NCBI GenBank assembly: GCA_005883655.1
Contig: VBDA01000009.1
Coordinates: forward strand, 1 to 6,475
DNA length: 6,475 nt
Reading direction: 5' to 3'
Origin: Betaproteobacteria bacterium
Lineage (GTDB): Bacteria; Pseudomonadota; Gammaproteobacteria; Burkholderiales; Casimicrobiaceae
Below the pieces are notes generated by a model, which was not told the origin of the DNA, made no database searches, and saw only the letters and a program-made list of their open reading frames with translations. Both the position numbers and the translations under genes were made by a program. Of the stretch, positions 6,447-6,475 are shown one piece after another. Position 1 is the first letter of the stretch, and every line of letters starts with the position of its first letter.

Positions 6447-6475
6447 GCGTGTAGATGCTGCCGGCGCCTGAAATT

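Larger units (their letters stand above)
6318..6475. other. Non-coding leader/upstream region of the hydrolase gene
   Basis: No convincing gene is seen from the hydrolase start to the window end. The stretch should contain the hydrolase promoter. On the minus strand there is no clean -35/-10 pair: TTGGCA near 6395 has no well-spaced TATAAT-like partner, the nearest AT-rich match being GAATGT/TATCTT around 6361-6371. The main structural signal is the inverted repeat described separately. Confidence 0.5.

Overview
The window is GC-rich and densely coded, with strong G/C preference at third codon positions, short intergenic gaps and start/stop overlaps. This fits a proteobacterium. The C-terminal DUF5648-type repeats on the minus-strand gene are seen especially often in Betaproteobacteria (Burkholderiales and relatives), so I lean that way, but no taxonomic marker is present and a rhizobial-type alphaproteobacterium cannot be excluded.

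Left part (about 1-4531, plus strand): one tightly packed operon. It holds the 3' end of a periplasmic substrate-binding protein gene (1-449), a long fused two-domain permease of the FbpB/AfuB type (446-2665), an FbpC/AfuC-type ATPase with a TOBE region (2685-3746) and an inositol-monophosphatase-family phosphatase (3743-4531). Two of the three junctions are 4-base overlaps (GTGA at 446-449, ATGA at 3743-3746). The third is a 19-base gap holding a GGAAG ribosome-binding site. The first three genes form a complete importer that automatic annotation would call 'ferric iron'. The fourth gene, translationally coupled to the ATPase, suggests instead that the cargo may be a phosphorylated organic molecule that is dephosphorylated after uptake. 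Related transporters are known to carry hexose phosphates (AfuABC) and 2-aminoethylphosphonate. This is inference: the ligand-binding part of the binding protein lies mostly outside the window.

Right part (4575-6317, minus strand): a convergent gene for a predicted exported alpha/beta hydrolase. It has a signal peptide, a Ser-Asp-His triad and, fused at the C-terminus, three repeats of the DUF5648 type. The 43-base gap between the convergent genes holds a 7-bp hairpin. The 158 bases from 6318 to the window end carry no convincing gene. They do contain a perfect 10-bp inverted repeat (6402-6411 / 6437-6446) overlapping shorter alternative stems, upstream of the hydrolase.

The two halves have no evident functional link beyond adjacency. 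No RNA genes, CRISPR arrays, insertion sequences or prophage genes were seen. The best candidate for something under-described is the transporter-phosphatase operon; the second is the hydrolase-DUF5648 fusion.
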